This document shows, piece after piece, positions 1-8,123 of a stretch of 49,949 bases of DNA (position 1 is the first letter of the stretch; the number at the start of each line of letters is the position of its first letter). Under the pieces are notes generated by a model, which was not told where the DNA came from, searched no databases, and saw only the letters and a list, made by a program, of their open reading frames with translations. Source of the DNA: Thiobacillus sp. (lineage in GTDB: Bacteria; Pseudomonadota; Gammaproteobacteria; Burkholderiales; Thiobacillaceae); the NCBI GenBank assembly GCA_021166845.1, contig JAJPEP010000015.1, forward strand, positions 1 through 49,949, in the 5' to 3' direction. A program made the position numbers and the translations under genes.

Positions 1-81
1 CCCCCCCCCCAGCCGCGCCCGGCTCCCCGCGCGGGGCGTCCCCCCCCCCCCCCCCCGGCGGGGGGCGCCGCCCCCCCCCCC
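1..81. other. poly-C/G low-complexity contig edge
   Basis: The first 81 bases are almost only C and G in long homopolymer runs, broken by short GC-only blocks. No codon structure continues into it from the gene that begins at 314. It looks like low-quality or artefactual sequence at an assembly edge rather than biology. Confidence 0.75.
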
Positions 82-314
82 TCGGCCGGTTCCAGCACAA
101 AATAGAAGCCGTCGCGGGTGTCGTGCAGCCATTGCGCCCAGGTCGTTTCGGATGCGGCCTGCCAGACCGCTGCCGGCAGATAGACCGCCTGCAGCTGCGT
201 GTTGTAGTACGACAACAGCCAGTCATCCGGCAGATCCTCCGGATAAAACCCGCCCCGCCACGCGGGATGCTGCCAGCCGCTGGCGCCGACCAGAACAAGG
301 GGATTCGGTGTCAT
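82..314 (-). CDS. DUF72 family protein, partial (C-terminus missing)
   Basis: Only the N-terminal 77 or so residues are present. The reading frame starts with ATG at 314 and runs into the poly-C edge. The start reads MTPNPLVLVGASGWQHPAW, followed by a GFYPEDLP stretch and a tryptophan/tyrosine-rich segment. This matches the beginning of DUF72 (YecE-like) proteins, which carry a G-x-S-G-W ... W-x-G-x-FYP ... LP signature at the start of a TIM-barrel fold. The biochemical function of the family is not established. It lies 10 bases downstream of the cysS stop and is probably co-transcribed with it. Family assignment is moderately sure; the rest of the gene cannot be seen. Confidence 0.55.
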
Positions 315-324
315 GGCAAAGGCA

Positions 325-1692
325 TCAGGCGCGGCGCCAGGTGGTGCCGCCCGCCCCGTCTTCCAGCGCGATGCCGGCCGCCGTCAATTCGTCGCGGATG
401 CGGTCGGAACCGGCAAAGTCGCGCGCCTTGCGCGCCGCCTGGCGCGCGGCGATCAGGGCCTCGATTTCGGCTTCGGAGAGGCCGCCGGGAGCGGTCCCCG
501 CCTGCAGGAAGTCCGCCGCATCGCGCTGCAGCAGGCCGAGCACCCCGCCTAGGCTGCGCAGCATCTGCGCGGCGGCGGCGTCGCCCCGGTTGGCCTCGCT
601 GGCCAGGTCGAACAGCACCGCGATCGCTTCCGGCGTGTTGAAGTCGTCGTCCATCGCCGCGCGAAAGGCCGCTGCCGCGGGCCCGCTCCAGTCGGGCGCG
701 GCCGCCGTCACCGGCGCATGCTTCAGCGCGGTATAGAGGCGGCTCAGCGCGCCTTTGGCGTCGTCCAGATGCGCGTCCGAATAGTTCAGCGGACTGCGGT
801 AGTGCGCGCGCAGGATGAAGAAGCGCACCACTTCGGCGTCGTATTTCTCCAGCACCTCGCGGATGGTGAAGAAGTTGCCCAGCGACTTCGACATCTTTTC
901 GTTGTCCACCCGCACGAAGCCGTTGTGCATCCAGTAATTGACGAATTTGCAGCCGTGCGCGCCCTCGGACTGGGCGATCTCGTTTTCGTGATGCGGAAAC
1001 TGCAGGTCCTGGCCGCCGCCGTGGATGTCGAAATGCTTGCCGAGCAGGTCGGCGCTCATCGCCGAGCATTCAATGTGCCAGCCGGGCCGCCCCGGGCCCC
1101 AGGGGGACTCCCATGCCGGCTCGCCCGGCTTGGCGGCTTTCCACAGCACAAAATCCATCGGATCGCGCTTGCTGGGGTCGACCCCCACGCGCTCGCCCGC
1201 GCGCAGCTCGTCGAGGCTTTTGCCGGACAGGCGGCCGTATTCGGGGAACGCCCGCACGCTGTAATAGACGTCGCCGTTGGGCGCCGGATAGGCCAGGCCG
1301 TTTTGGATCAGTTGCCCGATCAGCGCCAGCATCTGCGCCACATATTCGGTGGCGCGCGGCTCGTGGTCGGGCGGCAGCACGCCGAGCGCGCGCTCGTCCT
1401 CGTGCATCGCGGCGATGAAGCGCCCGGTCAGTTCGGCCGGGGTTTCGCCGTTGTCCGCAGCGCGCTTGATGATCTTGTCGTCGATGTCGGTGATGTTCCG
1501 CACGTACTCGACCCGATAGCCGCTCGCGCGCAGCCAGCGCGTCACCATGTCGAACACCACGAACACCCGCGCGTGCCCCAGATGGCACAGGTCGTACACG
1601 GTCATGCCGCAGACGTACATGCGGACCTGGCCGGGGGTGAGCGGAACGAATTCTTCCTTGGTGCGAGTGAGGGAGTTGGTGATGTGCAGCAT
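325..1692 (-). CDS. cysS: cysteinyl-tRNA synthetase
   Basis: This class I aminoacyl-tRNA synthetase charges tRNA-Cys with cysteine in the cytoplasm. The protein is 455 residues, close to the usual 460. The N-terminus [15 protein letters not shown] leads to a CGMTVYD block (Cys28), then the HIGH-type motif HLGH at residues 37-40. Further on come HIECSAM and [10 protein letters not shown], which with Cys28 supply the family zinc ligands, and the KMSKS loop. The DALR anticodon-stem domain and a short C-terminal domain follow. An upstream in-frame ATG at 1803 would add 37 residues unlike the family, so the ATG at 1692 is chosen. The gene diverges from the TPR gene at 1791, so the roughly 100 bases between should hold both promoters. 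Confidence 0.96.
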   Translation of the reverse strand: MLHITNSLTRTKEEFVPLTPGQVRMYVCGMTVYDLCHLGHARVFVVFDMVTRWLRASGYRVEYVRNITDIDDKIIKRAADNGETPAELTGRFIAAMHEDERALGVLPPDHEPRATEYVAQMLALIGQLIQNGLAYPAPNGDVYYSVRAFPEYGRLSGKSLDELRAGERVGVDPSKRDPMDFVLWKAAKPGEPAWESPWGPGRPGWHIECSAMSADLLGKHFDIHGGGQDLQFPHHENEIAQSEGAHGCKFVNYWMHNGFVRVDNEKMSKSLGNFFTIREVLEKYDAEVVRFFILRAHYRSPLNYSDAHLDDAKGALSRLYTALKHAPVTAAAPDWSGPAAAAFRAAMDDDFNTPEAIAVLFDLASEANRGDAAAAQMLRSLGGVLGLLQRDAADFLQAGTAPGGLSEAEIEALIAARQAARKARDFAGSDRIRDELTAAGIALEDGAGGTTWRRA

Positions 1693-1790
1693 GGTGCGGA
1701 TTCGGGCCAAAGGCAAAAATGACAGGAACGGGAATGAAAGCGGCGTATCGATTGATGAAATATCCGGGCTAAAATGCCGGCTTATCCAGG

Positions 1791-2378
1791 ATGATCCGAG
1801 CATATCACATGGCTTTGCCGCGCTTTTTCGCCGCCGTTGTCGCCTGCGCCCTTCTCGCCGGCGCGCCCGTCCTGGCCGATGAAATCCAGGACATCAACCG
1901 GCAATACCGCGAGGGCGACCTGTCCGCCGCGCTCGACCGCGCCGACCGCTTCCTGGTCCAAACCCCGCGGGATGCGCAGGCGCGCTTCCTGAAAGGCCTG
2001 ATCCTCGCCGACCAGGGCAAGACAAATGACGCCATCGCCGTGTTCAGCGGACTGACCGAGGACTACCCCGAACTGCCCGAGCCCTACAACAACCTGGCCG
2101 TACTCTACGCCTCGCAAGGCCAGTACGAAGCGGCCAAAAATGCGCTGGAAATGGCGATCCGCGCTCATCCCGGCTACGCCACCGCGCACGAAAACCTCGG
2201 CGACATTTATGCCAAAATGGCGGCGATCGCGTATGACAAGGCCCAGGCGCTGGACAGCGCCAATACGACTGCGAAAGCCAAGCGCACGCTGATCCGGAAC
2301 ATGCTGGGGGAGCCGCCGGGCAAGCCGGCAACGGCCAAGCCCCTGCCGGATCCCGTGCGACCCGCACCGGCCAGATAA
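1791..2378 (+). CDS. secreted tetratricopeptide-repeat protein
   Basis: The 195-residue product has a signal peptide: a basic start, a hydrophobic stretch ([18 protein letters not shown]) and a likely cleavage site before DEIQDIN. About four TPR-like helical pairs follow (residues 35-160), with blocks such as [14 protein letters not shown] and [16 protein letters not shown]. The C-terminus is proline-rich. TPR proteins of this kind are periplasmic scaffolds; no specific partner can be read from the sequence. It precedes ppiB by 69 bases on the same strand and may be co-transcribed. A second ATG at 1809 (MALPRFF) is an equally good start and gives 189 residues. Confidence 0.85.
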   Translation: MIRAYHMALPRFFAAVVACALLAGAPVLADEIQDINRQYREGDLSAALDRADRFLVQTPRDAQARFLKGLILADQGKTNDAIAVFSGLTEDYPELPEPYNNLAVLYASQGQYEAAKNALEMAIRAHPGYATAHENLGDIYAKMAAIAYDKAQALDSANTTAKAKRTLIRNMLGEPPGKPATAKPLPDPVRPAPAR

Positions 2379-2447
2379 CGCCCGCGCCGGCGCCGCAACA
2401 ACGGCCGCCGGAACATCATTCACCGTAACGTTTTTCAGGATACACAC

Positions 2448-2939
2448 ATGGTCAAGCTTCACACCAACCACGGCATCATCACCCTTGAACTCGACGCCGA
2501 GAAAGCGCCGAAAACGGTGGAAAATTTCCTCCAATACGTGCGCGACGGGTTTTTCGACGGCACGATCTTCCATCGCGTGATCGACGGCTTCATGATCCAG
2601 GGCGGCGGTTTCGAGCCCGGCATGACGCAGAAGCCCACCCGTGGCCCGATCGGGAACGAAGCCGGCAACGGCCTCAAGAACGAGGCCTACACCGTCGCCA
2701 TGGCGCGCACCTCCGACCCTGCTTCGGCCACCGCGCAGTTCTTCATCAACGTCGCCAACAACAGCTTCCTCAACTTCACTTCGCCAACGCCGCAGGGCTA
2801 CGGCTATGCCGTATTCGGCCGCGTCGTCGAAGGCACCGACGTGATCGACAAGATCAGGAAGGTGAAAACCGGCAGCCGCGCCGGGCACCAGGACGTGCCG
2901 CTCGAAGACGTGGTCATCACCAAGGCGGAAATCGTCTGA
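2448..2939 (+). CDS. ppiB: peptidyl-prolyl cis-trans isomerase B (cyclophilin)
   Basis: This cyclophilin interconverts cis and trans peptide bonds before proline and assists protein folding. The 163-residue length is that of cytoplasmic PpiB, and no signal peptide is present. Cyclophilin active-site blocks are visible: [13 protein letters not shown] (the catalytic Arg follows FH), then the [12 protein letters not shown] segment and the FGRVVEG strand. A Shine-Dalgarno-like CAGGAT lies upstream. Its stop codon overlaps the probable CTG start of lpxH, and ppiB-lpxH adjacency is common in Gammaproteobacteria and Betaproteobacteria. A strong terminator-like hairpin lies 69 bases after the stop. 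Confidence 0.95.
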   Translation: MVKLHTNHGIITLELDAEKAPKTVENFLQYVRDGFFDGTIFHRVIDGFMIQGGGFEPGMTQKPTRGPIGNEAGNGLKNEAYTVAMARTSDPASATAQFFINVANNSFLNFTSPTPQGYGYAVFGRVVEGTDVIDKIRKVKTGSRAGHQDVPLEDVVITKAEIV

Positions 2940-3688
2940 AGACGAACCCACCTTCGCCGGGAACAGGCCGCAGCTTCTTTGTTGCCGACCTGCACCTGAC
3001 CGACGAACGCCCGGTCGCCACCGGGCGTTTTTTTCGCTTTCTGCAGGAAGACGCTGCCGGGGCGGATGCGCTCTACATTCTCGGCGACCTGTTCGATGCC
3101 TGGGTCGGCGACGACCACGACGCGCAGGTGGCGCATGACATAGCGCGCCAGCTCAAATCCCTCGTCGACGCCGGCACACCGGTGTATTTCATGCACGGCA
3201 ACCGCGACTTCATGCTGGCCGCGCGCTATGCCGCGCGGTCCGGCATGACGCTGCTGGCCGACCCCGCGCGCATCGACCTGTACGGCACGCCGACGCTGCT
3301 GATGCACGGCGATACGCTGTGCACCGACGACACCGCCTATCAGACGTTCCGCCGCCGCGTGCGCCACCCGCTGACGCTGGCGCTGCTGCGCCGCCTGCCG
3401 CTGGCGCTGCGCCACCGCCTGGCACGCCGGGCGCGGGCAGGCAGCGAATCGGCCAAGGCCGGCAAGGCGGCCGAAATCATGGATGTGAATGCCGAGGAAG
3501 TGGCGCGGGTGCTGCGCGCGCAGCAGGTCTGCCGCCTGATCCACGGCCATACCCATCGCCCGGCGCGGCATCGCCATGCGGTCGACGGGCAGGACTGCGA
3601 GCGCTGGGTGGTGCCGGACTGGTATGCCCGCTGGGGCTATGTGGCGTGCGACGCCGCAGGCTGCATGCTCAGGATCGAGGATTTATGA
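2936..3688 (+). CDS. lpxH: UDP-2,3-diacylglucosamine diphosphatase
   Basis: LpxH cleaves UDP-2,3-diacylglucosamine to lipid X and UMP in lipid A synthesis at the inner membrane. The calcineurin-like metal-binding motifs are all present: [34 protein letters not shown] and HGHTHRP. The frame needs an N-terminus before FFVADLHL, but no ATG, GTG or TTG lies between there and the ppiB stop. The best candidate is CTG at 2936, which overlaps the ppiB TGA in a CTGA arrangement and follows an AAGGCGGA element. The next in-frame ATG (3128) would remove the first two metal motifs. With the CTG start the protein is 250 residues, close to the family's 240. Function is nearly certain; the start is not. Confidence 0.88.
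   Translation: MKTNPPSPGTGRSFFVADLHLTDERPVATGRFFRFLQEDAAGADALYILGDLFDAWVGDDHDAQVAHDIARQLKSLVDAGTPVYFMHGNRDFMLAARYAARSGMTLLADPARIDLYGTPTLLMHGDTLCTDDTAYQTFRRRVRHPLTLALLRRLPLALRHRLARRARAGSESAKAGKAAEIMDVNAEEVARVLRAQQVCRLIHGHTHRPARHRHAVDGQDCERWVVPDWYARWGYVACDAAGCMLRIEDL
3008..3034 (+). terminator. terminator-like hairpin inside the 5' part of lpxH
   Basis: A perfect 8-bp stem (CGCCCGGT/ACCGGGCG) with a CGCC loop is followed directly by seven T residues. This is a textbook intrinsic terminator shape placed after ppiB, yet it also encodes in-frame lpxH residues ([10 protein letters not shown]). It may terminate or attenuate ppiB transcription ahead of lpxH. Function is inferred from shape only. Confidence 0.55.
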
Positions 3689-4339
3689 CGGCGCGTCGAT
3701 CGCCGTCATGCCGCCGGGCACACGAAACAGTTCGGGCTGCAGGGGCTGGCTCGATTCGCTTTCAAGCTGCCGCGTGCGGCCGCTGAACTCGCGTTCCTCC
3801 AGCGGCAGCCCGAGTTCGAGCGTGGCGCCGGACGCCCACACCAGATTCGCCAGGTCACAGTCGTGCTGCATCTCGCACGGCGAATCCCGCCACACGCGGT
3901 ATTGCGTCGCGGCCAGCACGCCTTTGAGCTCGGCCATCGCACGCGCCGCGTCCGGTACGGCCCGCCGGGCGGCAATCCCCTCGCTGCACACCACGCCGTT
4001 GAGCACCAGGCTGAAACGGCGGGTGCCCGGTGCGCCCGCCTTGGTGTCGAGCCGCGGTTTCCAGCTGGCGGGTTTGGGCGGGACGGCGCCGGAGGTAAAG
4101 ACCATCGCGAGCTGGTTGTCGCGCAGCACGTTGATGACTTTCCTCTGGCGGCGGTCGAGCAGGACGAAGTCGCCGCCGTCCTCGCCGCTGTCCATGCGCA
4201 TGAAGTCCGGGGTCACGAGAATGCGCGTCAGGTAAGGCGGATCACCGGGATCCTGGTCGACATAGCGCACGACGATCATATCGGCCGCGTGCGCCGCGCC
4301 CGCGGCGAGCAGCAGCAGGCCGAGCAAGGCCTTCATCAT
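3683..4339 (-). CDS. secreted hypothetical protein downstream of metZ
   Basis: The 218-residue product has a clear signal peptide (MMKALLGLLLLAAGAAHA) followed by a soluble domain, so it is probably periplasmic. I do not recognise the family. Visible features are a strand-rich first half (MIVVRYVDQDPGDPPYLTR), four cysteines (VVCSEG, SPCEMQHDCD and a late LNGVVC-type segment shared with the first) and no membrane span after the signal. Its ATG overlaps the metZ stop by 4 bases (ATGA), so it is translationally coupled to metZ as the last gene of the purF block. It converges tail-to-tail with lpxH, overlapping by 6 bases. Confidence 0.75.
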   Translation of the reverse strand: MMKALLGLLLLAAGAAHAADMIVVRYVDQDPGDPPYLTRILVTPDFMRMDSGEDGGDFVLLDRRQRKVINVLRDNQLAMVFTSGAVPPKPASWKPRLDTKAGAPGTRRFSLVLNGVVCSEGIAARRAVPDAARAMAELKGVLAATQYRVWRDSPCEMQHDCDLANLVWASGATLELGLPLEEREFSGRTRQLESESSQPLQPELFRVPGGMTAIDAPS

Positions 4340-5505
4340 CCCAGCCCGCGCGCCAGATCGGCCTGGATATCGGCCACCGATTCCAGCCCCACCGCGATGC
4401 GCACCAGGCCGTCGCCGATGCCGGCCGCCGCGCGCTGTTCCGGCGTCATGCGGCTGTGTGTAGTGGTGGCCGGATGGGTGATGGTGGTCTTGGTGTCGCC
4501 CAGGTTGGCGGTGATCGACAGCAGCCTGGTCGCATCGATCAGCTTCCATGCTGCCGCCTGGCCACCCTTCAAGTCGAACGCGACGATGCCCCCGCCGGTT
4601 TTCTGCTGCGCCATCGCCAGTTGATGCTGCGGGTGCGACGGCAGGCCCGGATACAGCACGCGTGCCACCTGCGGCTGCCCCTCGAGCCATTGCGCCAGCG
4701 CCAGCGCGTTTTTCGAATGCGCGTCCATGCGCAACGCGAGCGTCTCCATGCCTTTCAGGATCACCCAGGCGTTGAACGCGGAGAGCGTCGGGCCGGCGGT
4801 GCGCAGGAAGGTGTAGACCCCCTCCCTCAGCGCCTGGCTGCCGAGCACCGCGCCGCCGAGCACCCTGCCCTGCCCGTCGAGATACTTGGTCGCGGAATGG
4901 ATCACGATGTCGGCGCCGAGTTTCAACGGCTGTTGCAGCGCCGGCGAACAGAAGCAGTTGTCGACCGCGAGCCAGGCGCCGGCCTCGTGCGCGATGTCGG
5001 CGAGCGCGCGGATGTCGCTCACCTCGGTCAGTGGATTGGACGGCGACTCGACGAAGAAGAGTTTCGTGTTCGGCTTCACCGCCGCCCGCCATTCCGCCGG
5101 GTCGGTCGGCGAGACGTAGGTCGTCTCGATGCCGAAGCGGCCGAGGATGTTGGTGAACAATTGAACCGTCGAGCCGAAAATCGAGCGCGACGCGACGACG
5201 TGTTCGCCGGCCTTCATCAAGCCCATCACGGTTGCCAGGATCGACGCCATGCCGGAGGCGAACGCCACGCAGCGCTCAGCGCCTTCGAGCGCGGCGAGTC
5301 GCGCTTCCATCATCTGGACCGTGGGGTTGGTGAAGCGCGCGTAGATCGGCCCGGGCTGCTCCCCCTAGAAGCGCGCCGCCGCTTCGGCCGCATTGGCGAA
5401 CACGAAGCTGGAGGTGAGGAACATCGCCTCCGAGTGCTCGTTGAACTGGCTGCGCACCGTGCCGGCGCGCACCGCCAGGGTTTCAAGGTCATATTCTTCG
5501 TTCAT
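4336..5505 (-). pseudogene. metZ: O-succinylhomoserine sulfhydrylase with an in-frame amber codon
   Basis: MetZ makes homocysteine from O-succinylhomoserine and sulfide in direct-sulfhydrylation methionine synthesis, using PLP. The frame starts at ATG 5505 (MNEEYDLETLAVRAGT), overlapping the purF stop by 4 bases, and would give 389 residues, a normal length. The PLP lysine lies in IHSATKYLDGQGR. Codon 47 (5367-5365) is TAG, between AEAAARF and GEQPGPIYARFTNPTV. Homologues have an ordinary residue here, often serine, and TCG to TAG is one substitution. The sequence on both sides is intact and well conserved, so this is either a very recent nonsense mutation or a base-call error. Restart at the ATG at 5313 would lose about 64 conserved residues. 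Confidence 0.85.
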
Positions 5506-7025
5506 GAATCGCTCGTCGCCAGGTTGAGGTCGAGTTGCTGGGTGGACAGCGCCGCCAGCGACGGCGTTTCACCGTTGCGCACGGCCTCGACGTAATTGAG
5601 GTATTCCGGGGTGACGTCGCCGGTGATGTAGCGGCCGTCGAAGCATGAGGTGTCGAAGTCGGTGATCGCGGGGTTGCCCGCGCGCACCACGTTGACCATG
5701 GCGTCGAGGTCCTGATAGATCATCGCGTCGCAGCCGATTTCGAGCGCGATATCCTCGTCGGTGCGGCCGTTGGCGATCAGCTCGTCGCGCGTCGGCATGT
5801 CGATGCCGTAGACGTTGGAGAAACGCACCGGCGGCGAGGCCGAAGCGAAATACACCTTCTCGGCGCCGGCGTCGCGCGCCATCTGCACGATCTCGCGGCT
5901 GGTGGTGCCGCGCACGATGGAATCGTCGACCAGCAGCACGTTCCTGCCCTTGAATTCCTCGCCGATGGCATTGAGTTTCTGCCGCACCGATTTCTTGCGC
6001 AGCGCCTGCCCCGGCATGATGAAGGTGCGCCCGATGTAGCGGTTCTTGATGAAGCCTTCACGGTACGGCACGTTGAGGTGATTGGCCAGCTGCAGCGCGG
6101 AAGGCCGGCTGGTGTCGGGGATCGGGATCACCACGTCGATCTTCAGGTGCGAGAACTCGCGCTTGATCTTTTCGGCCAGCGACACGCCCATGGCGAGGCG
6201 CGTGCTGTAGACCGAGATGCCGTCCATCACCGAATCCGGACGGGCAAGATAAACGTATTCGAAAATGCAGGGATTGAGCACCGCCTTGTCGCTGCAGACG
6301 CGGCTGTGCAGCTTGCGCTGGTAGTCGATGAACACCGCTTCGCCCGGGGCCACGTCGCGCAGCAGACGAAAGCCCAGCGTATCGATCGCCACGCTTTCCG
6401 ACGCCACGATGTATTCGTGCGGCATGACCTGATCGTTGATGCCGATCACCAGCGGGCGGATGCCGTACGGGTCGCGAAACGCCAGCAGGCCGTAGCCGGC
6501 GATGAAGGCCGTCACCGCATAGGCGCCCTTGCAGCGCGCATGCACGCCGGCGACGGCGCCGAAAATCGTGTCCAGGCTGAGTTTCCGCCCGGAGGCGCGT
6601 ACCTGCAGTTCATGCGCCAGCACGTTCAGCAGCACCTCGGAATCCGAATTGGTGTTGACGTGGCGCAGGTCCGTGCGGAACAGGGACTCCTTCAGTTCGT
6701 GGGTGTTGGTGAGATTGCCGTTGTGTCCGAGGACGATGCCGTACGGCGAATTCACGTAGAACGGCTGCGATTCGGCCGACGATGATGCGCTGCCCGCGGT
6801 AGGGTAGCGCACGTGGGCCACTCCCATGTCGCCCAGCAGGCTGCGCATGTCGCGGGTGCGGAACACGTCGCGCGCCAGCCCCGGCCCCTTGTGCAGGTGG
6901 AAGCGGCTTTCCTCGGCCGTCACGATTCCGGCAGCATCCTGCCCGCGATGCTGCAATACCATCAGGCCGTCGTACAGGAACTGATTGGCCGCCGTATTGG
7001 CAACAACTCCGATTACCCCGCACAT
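5502..7025 (-). CDS. purF: amidophosphoribosyltransferase
   Basis: PurF performs the first committed step of purine synthesis, making phosphoribosylamine from PRPP and glutamine. The start at 7025 is chosen because it gives MCGVIGVV, exposing Cys2 as the N-terminal nucleophile after Met removal; an ATG three codons earlier would block this. The N-terminal Ntn glutaminase domain spans roughly residues 1-230 (QHRGQDAAGI, LGHNGNLTN). The phosphoribosyltransferase domain follows with a PRPP loop, VLLVDDSIVRGTTS. The length of 507 is typical. It sits between cvpA and metZ and overlaps metZ by 4 bases. Confidence 0.97.
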   Translation of the reverse strand: MCGVIGVVANTAANQFLYDGLMVLQHRGQDAAGIVTAEESRFHLHKGPGLARDVFRTRDMRSLLGDMGVAHVRYPTAGSASSSAESQPFYVNSPYGIVLGHNGNLTNTHELKESLFRTDLRHVNTNSDSEVLLNVLAHELQVRASGRKLSLDTIFGAVAGVHARCKGAYAVTAFIAGYGLLAFRDPYGIRPLVIGINDQVMPHEYIVASESVAIDTLGFRLLRDVAPGEAVFIDYQRKLHSRVCSDKAVLNPCIFEYVYLARPDSVMDGISVYSTRLAMGVSLAEKIKREFSHLKIDVVIPIPDTSRPSALQLANHLNVPYREGFIKNRYIGRTFIMPGQALRKKSVRQKLNAIGEEFKGRNVLLVDDSIVRGTTSREIVQMARDAGAEKVYFASASPPVRFSNVYGIDMPTRDELIANGRTDEDIALEIGCDAMIYQDLDAMVNVVRAGNPAITDFDTSCFDGRYITGDVTPEYLNYVEAVRNGETPSLAALSTQQLDLNLATSDS

Positions 7026-7047
7026 GCTGCGCACCTATTCATAAAAA

Positions 7048-7539
7048 TCACTCGAAACGAACGTATTTCGCCACGTCTGCCGGCAGCAGCGGCAAGCTGA
7101 GCTGCGCCATCGCCTGCAGGCTATCCGACAGCATGGCCTGCTTCCAGAAATCGGTGCGCGGCAGCGAGGTCAGCCCGGCGACCAGCGTCAGGCCGACCAG
7201 GATCACCAGCCCCTTGGCCAGCCCCAGCACCCCGCCCAGCACCTTGTCGGCACTGCCCAGTCCGACCGCCTTGACCAGCGAGGCCAGCGCATGCCCAAGC
7301 AGCAGCACGCCGATCAGCACCAGCAGAAAAATCACCGCAAAGCCGGCGAAGTAGCGGATCGCCGGGTTTTCGGTCCCGATCGGCAGCAGCGGCGCCACCA
7401 TCAATGCCCCCCACTTGCCCAGCATGAACGCCAGCACCCAGGCCGCCAGCGAGAACAGCGTGTCGACCATGCCGCGCATCAGGCCGCGCACCGCGGTGAG
7501 GATCAGCACCAGCAGCACGATGAGGTCGAGCATGCTCAC
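7048..7539 (-). CDS. cvpA: CvpA family inner-membrane protein
   Basis: The 163-residue protein has four hydrophobic helices (LDLIVLLVLILTAVRGLMRG, then three more between residues 25 and 115), as in CvpA. CvpA is required for colicin V production in E. coli and is linked to envelope stress. Its position directly before purF is the classical arrangement. Its ATG overlaps the stop of the SPOR gene by 4 bases. The terminal 40 residues are soluble. No regulatory element is seen before it, so it probably depends on upstream operon promoters. Confidence 0.9.
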   Translation of the reverse strand: MSMLDLIVLLVLILTAVRGLMRGMVDTLFSLAAWVLAFMLGKWGALMVAPLLPIGTENPAIRYFAGFAVIFLLVLIGVLLLGHALASLVKAVGLGSADKVLGGVLGLAKGLVILVGLTLVAGLTSLPRTDFWKQAMLSDSLQAMAQLSLPLLPADVAKYVRFE

Positions 7540-8123
7540 TTGGTGAGGATCTGCCCGGTCATGCCGTTTTCGGCCAGCTTCACCGCGGCCGCCACGGCGG
7601 CTTCGCGCGACGGATAGGGCCCCACCCGCACGCGCGTCAAGGCGCTCACCTTGTCCGTGTAGGCCGGCAACCCGGCCGCGGCGGCGCGCGTCTTGAGGGC
7701 TTGGGCCTTGGCGGCATCGGACAGGGCGGCCAGTTGCACCACAAAAGCCTCGCCGGCAGCGGCGGGCTTGGCCTGCGGCGCAGACGTCGCAACGGGCTGG
7801 GGCGCGAACACCGGTTTGACCGGCGCAGGCTTGAGCGGTTCAGGCTCGGGGTCGGGCTTGGAGGACTCGACCGGCGGCGTGGGTTGCGGAGGGGGGGACG
7901 GCTCCGGCGTGGCCAGTTCGTCGGGCGCGTCGGCCGGGTCCGACTGCGCCGCCGGATCGGGCGATGCGGCCGCCATGTGCACCGCCAGCGAACTCGCCGG
8001 CGGGGGCTCGTCTTCCAGCAGCAGCGGCAACACAATCACCGCCAGCAGGGTCAGCGCAACCGCGCCAATCAGGCGCCGCCGGGCAAGGCGTTTGAGATCA
8101 TTTTCACTGCTGGGTGGCGGCAT
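7536..8123 (-). CDS. dedD: SPOR-domain cell-division protein, DedD-like
   Basis: The protein has a short cytoplasmic basic N-terminus (MPPPSSENDLKRLARRR), one membrane helix (LIGAVALTLLAVIVLPLLL), a proline-rich periplasmic linker (about residues 40-120) and a C-terminal SPOR domain (FVVQLAALSDAAKAQALK ... RVRVGPYPSREAA). SPOR domains bind denuded septal peptidoglycan. The order folC-dedD-cvpA-purF matches E. coli, supporting the name. The ATG at 8123 is chosen because it begins just before the basic anchor; an earlier ATG at 8177 would add 18 residues overlapping folC. Its start overlaps the end of folC. Confidence 0.88.
   Translation of the reverse strand: MPPPSSENDLKRLARRRLIGAVALTLLAVIVLPLLLEDEPPPASSLAVHMAAASPDPAAQSDPADAPDELATPEPSPPPQPTPPVESSKPDPEPEPLKPAPVKPVFAPQPVATSAPQAKPAAAGEAFVVQLAALSDAAKAQALKTRAAAAGLPAYTDKVSALTRVRVGPYPSREAAVAAAVKLAENGMTGQILTK

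Noticed and set aside
3683..5092. Single 469-residue protein covering metZ and the secreted hypothetical
   Set aside because: Its first half is metZ read out of frame; only the part from the signal peptide at 4339 is real.
5365..5367. Programmed readthrough or special amino acid at the metZ TAG
   Set aside because: No pyrrolysine or readthrough context is visible; substitution or base error is simpler.
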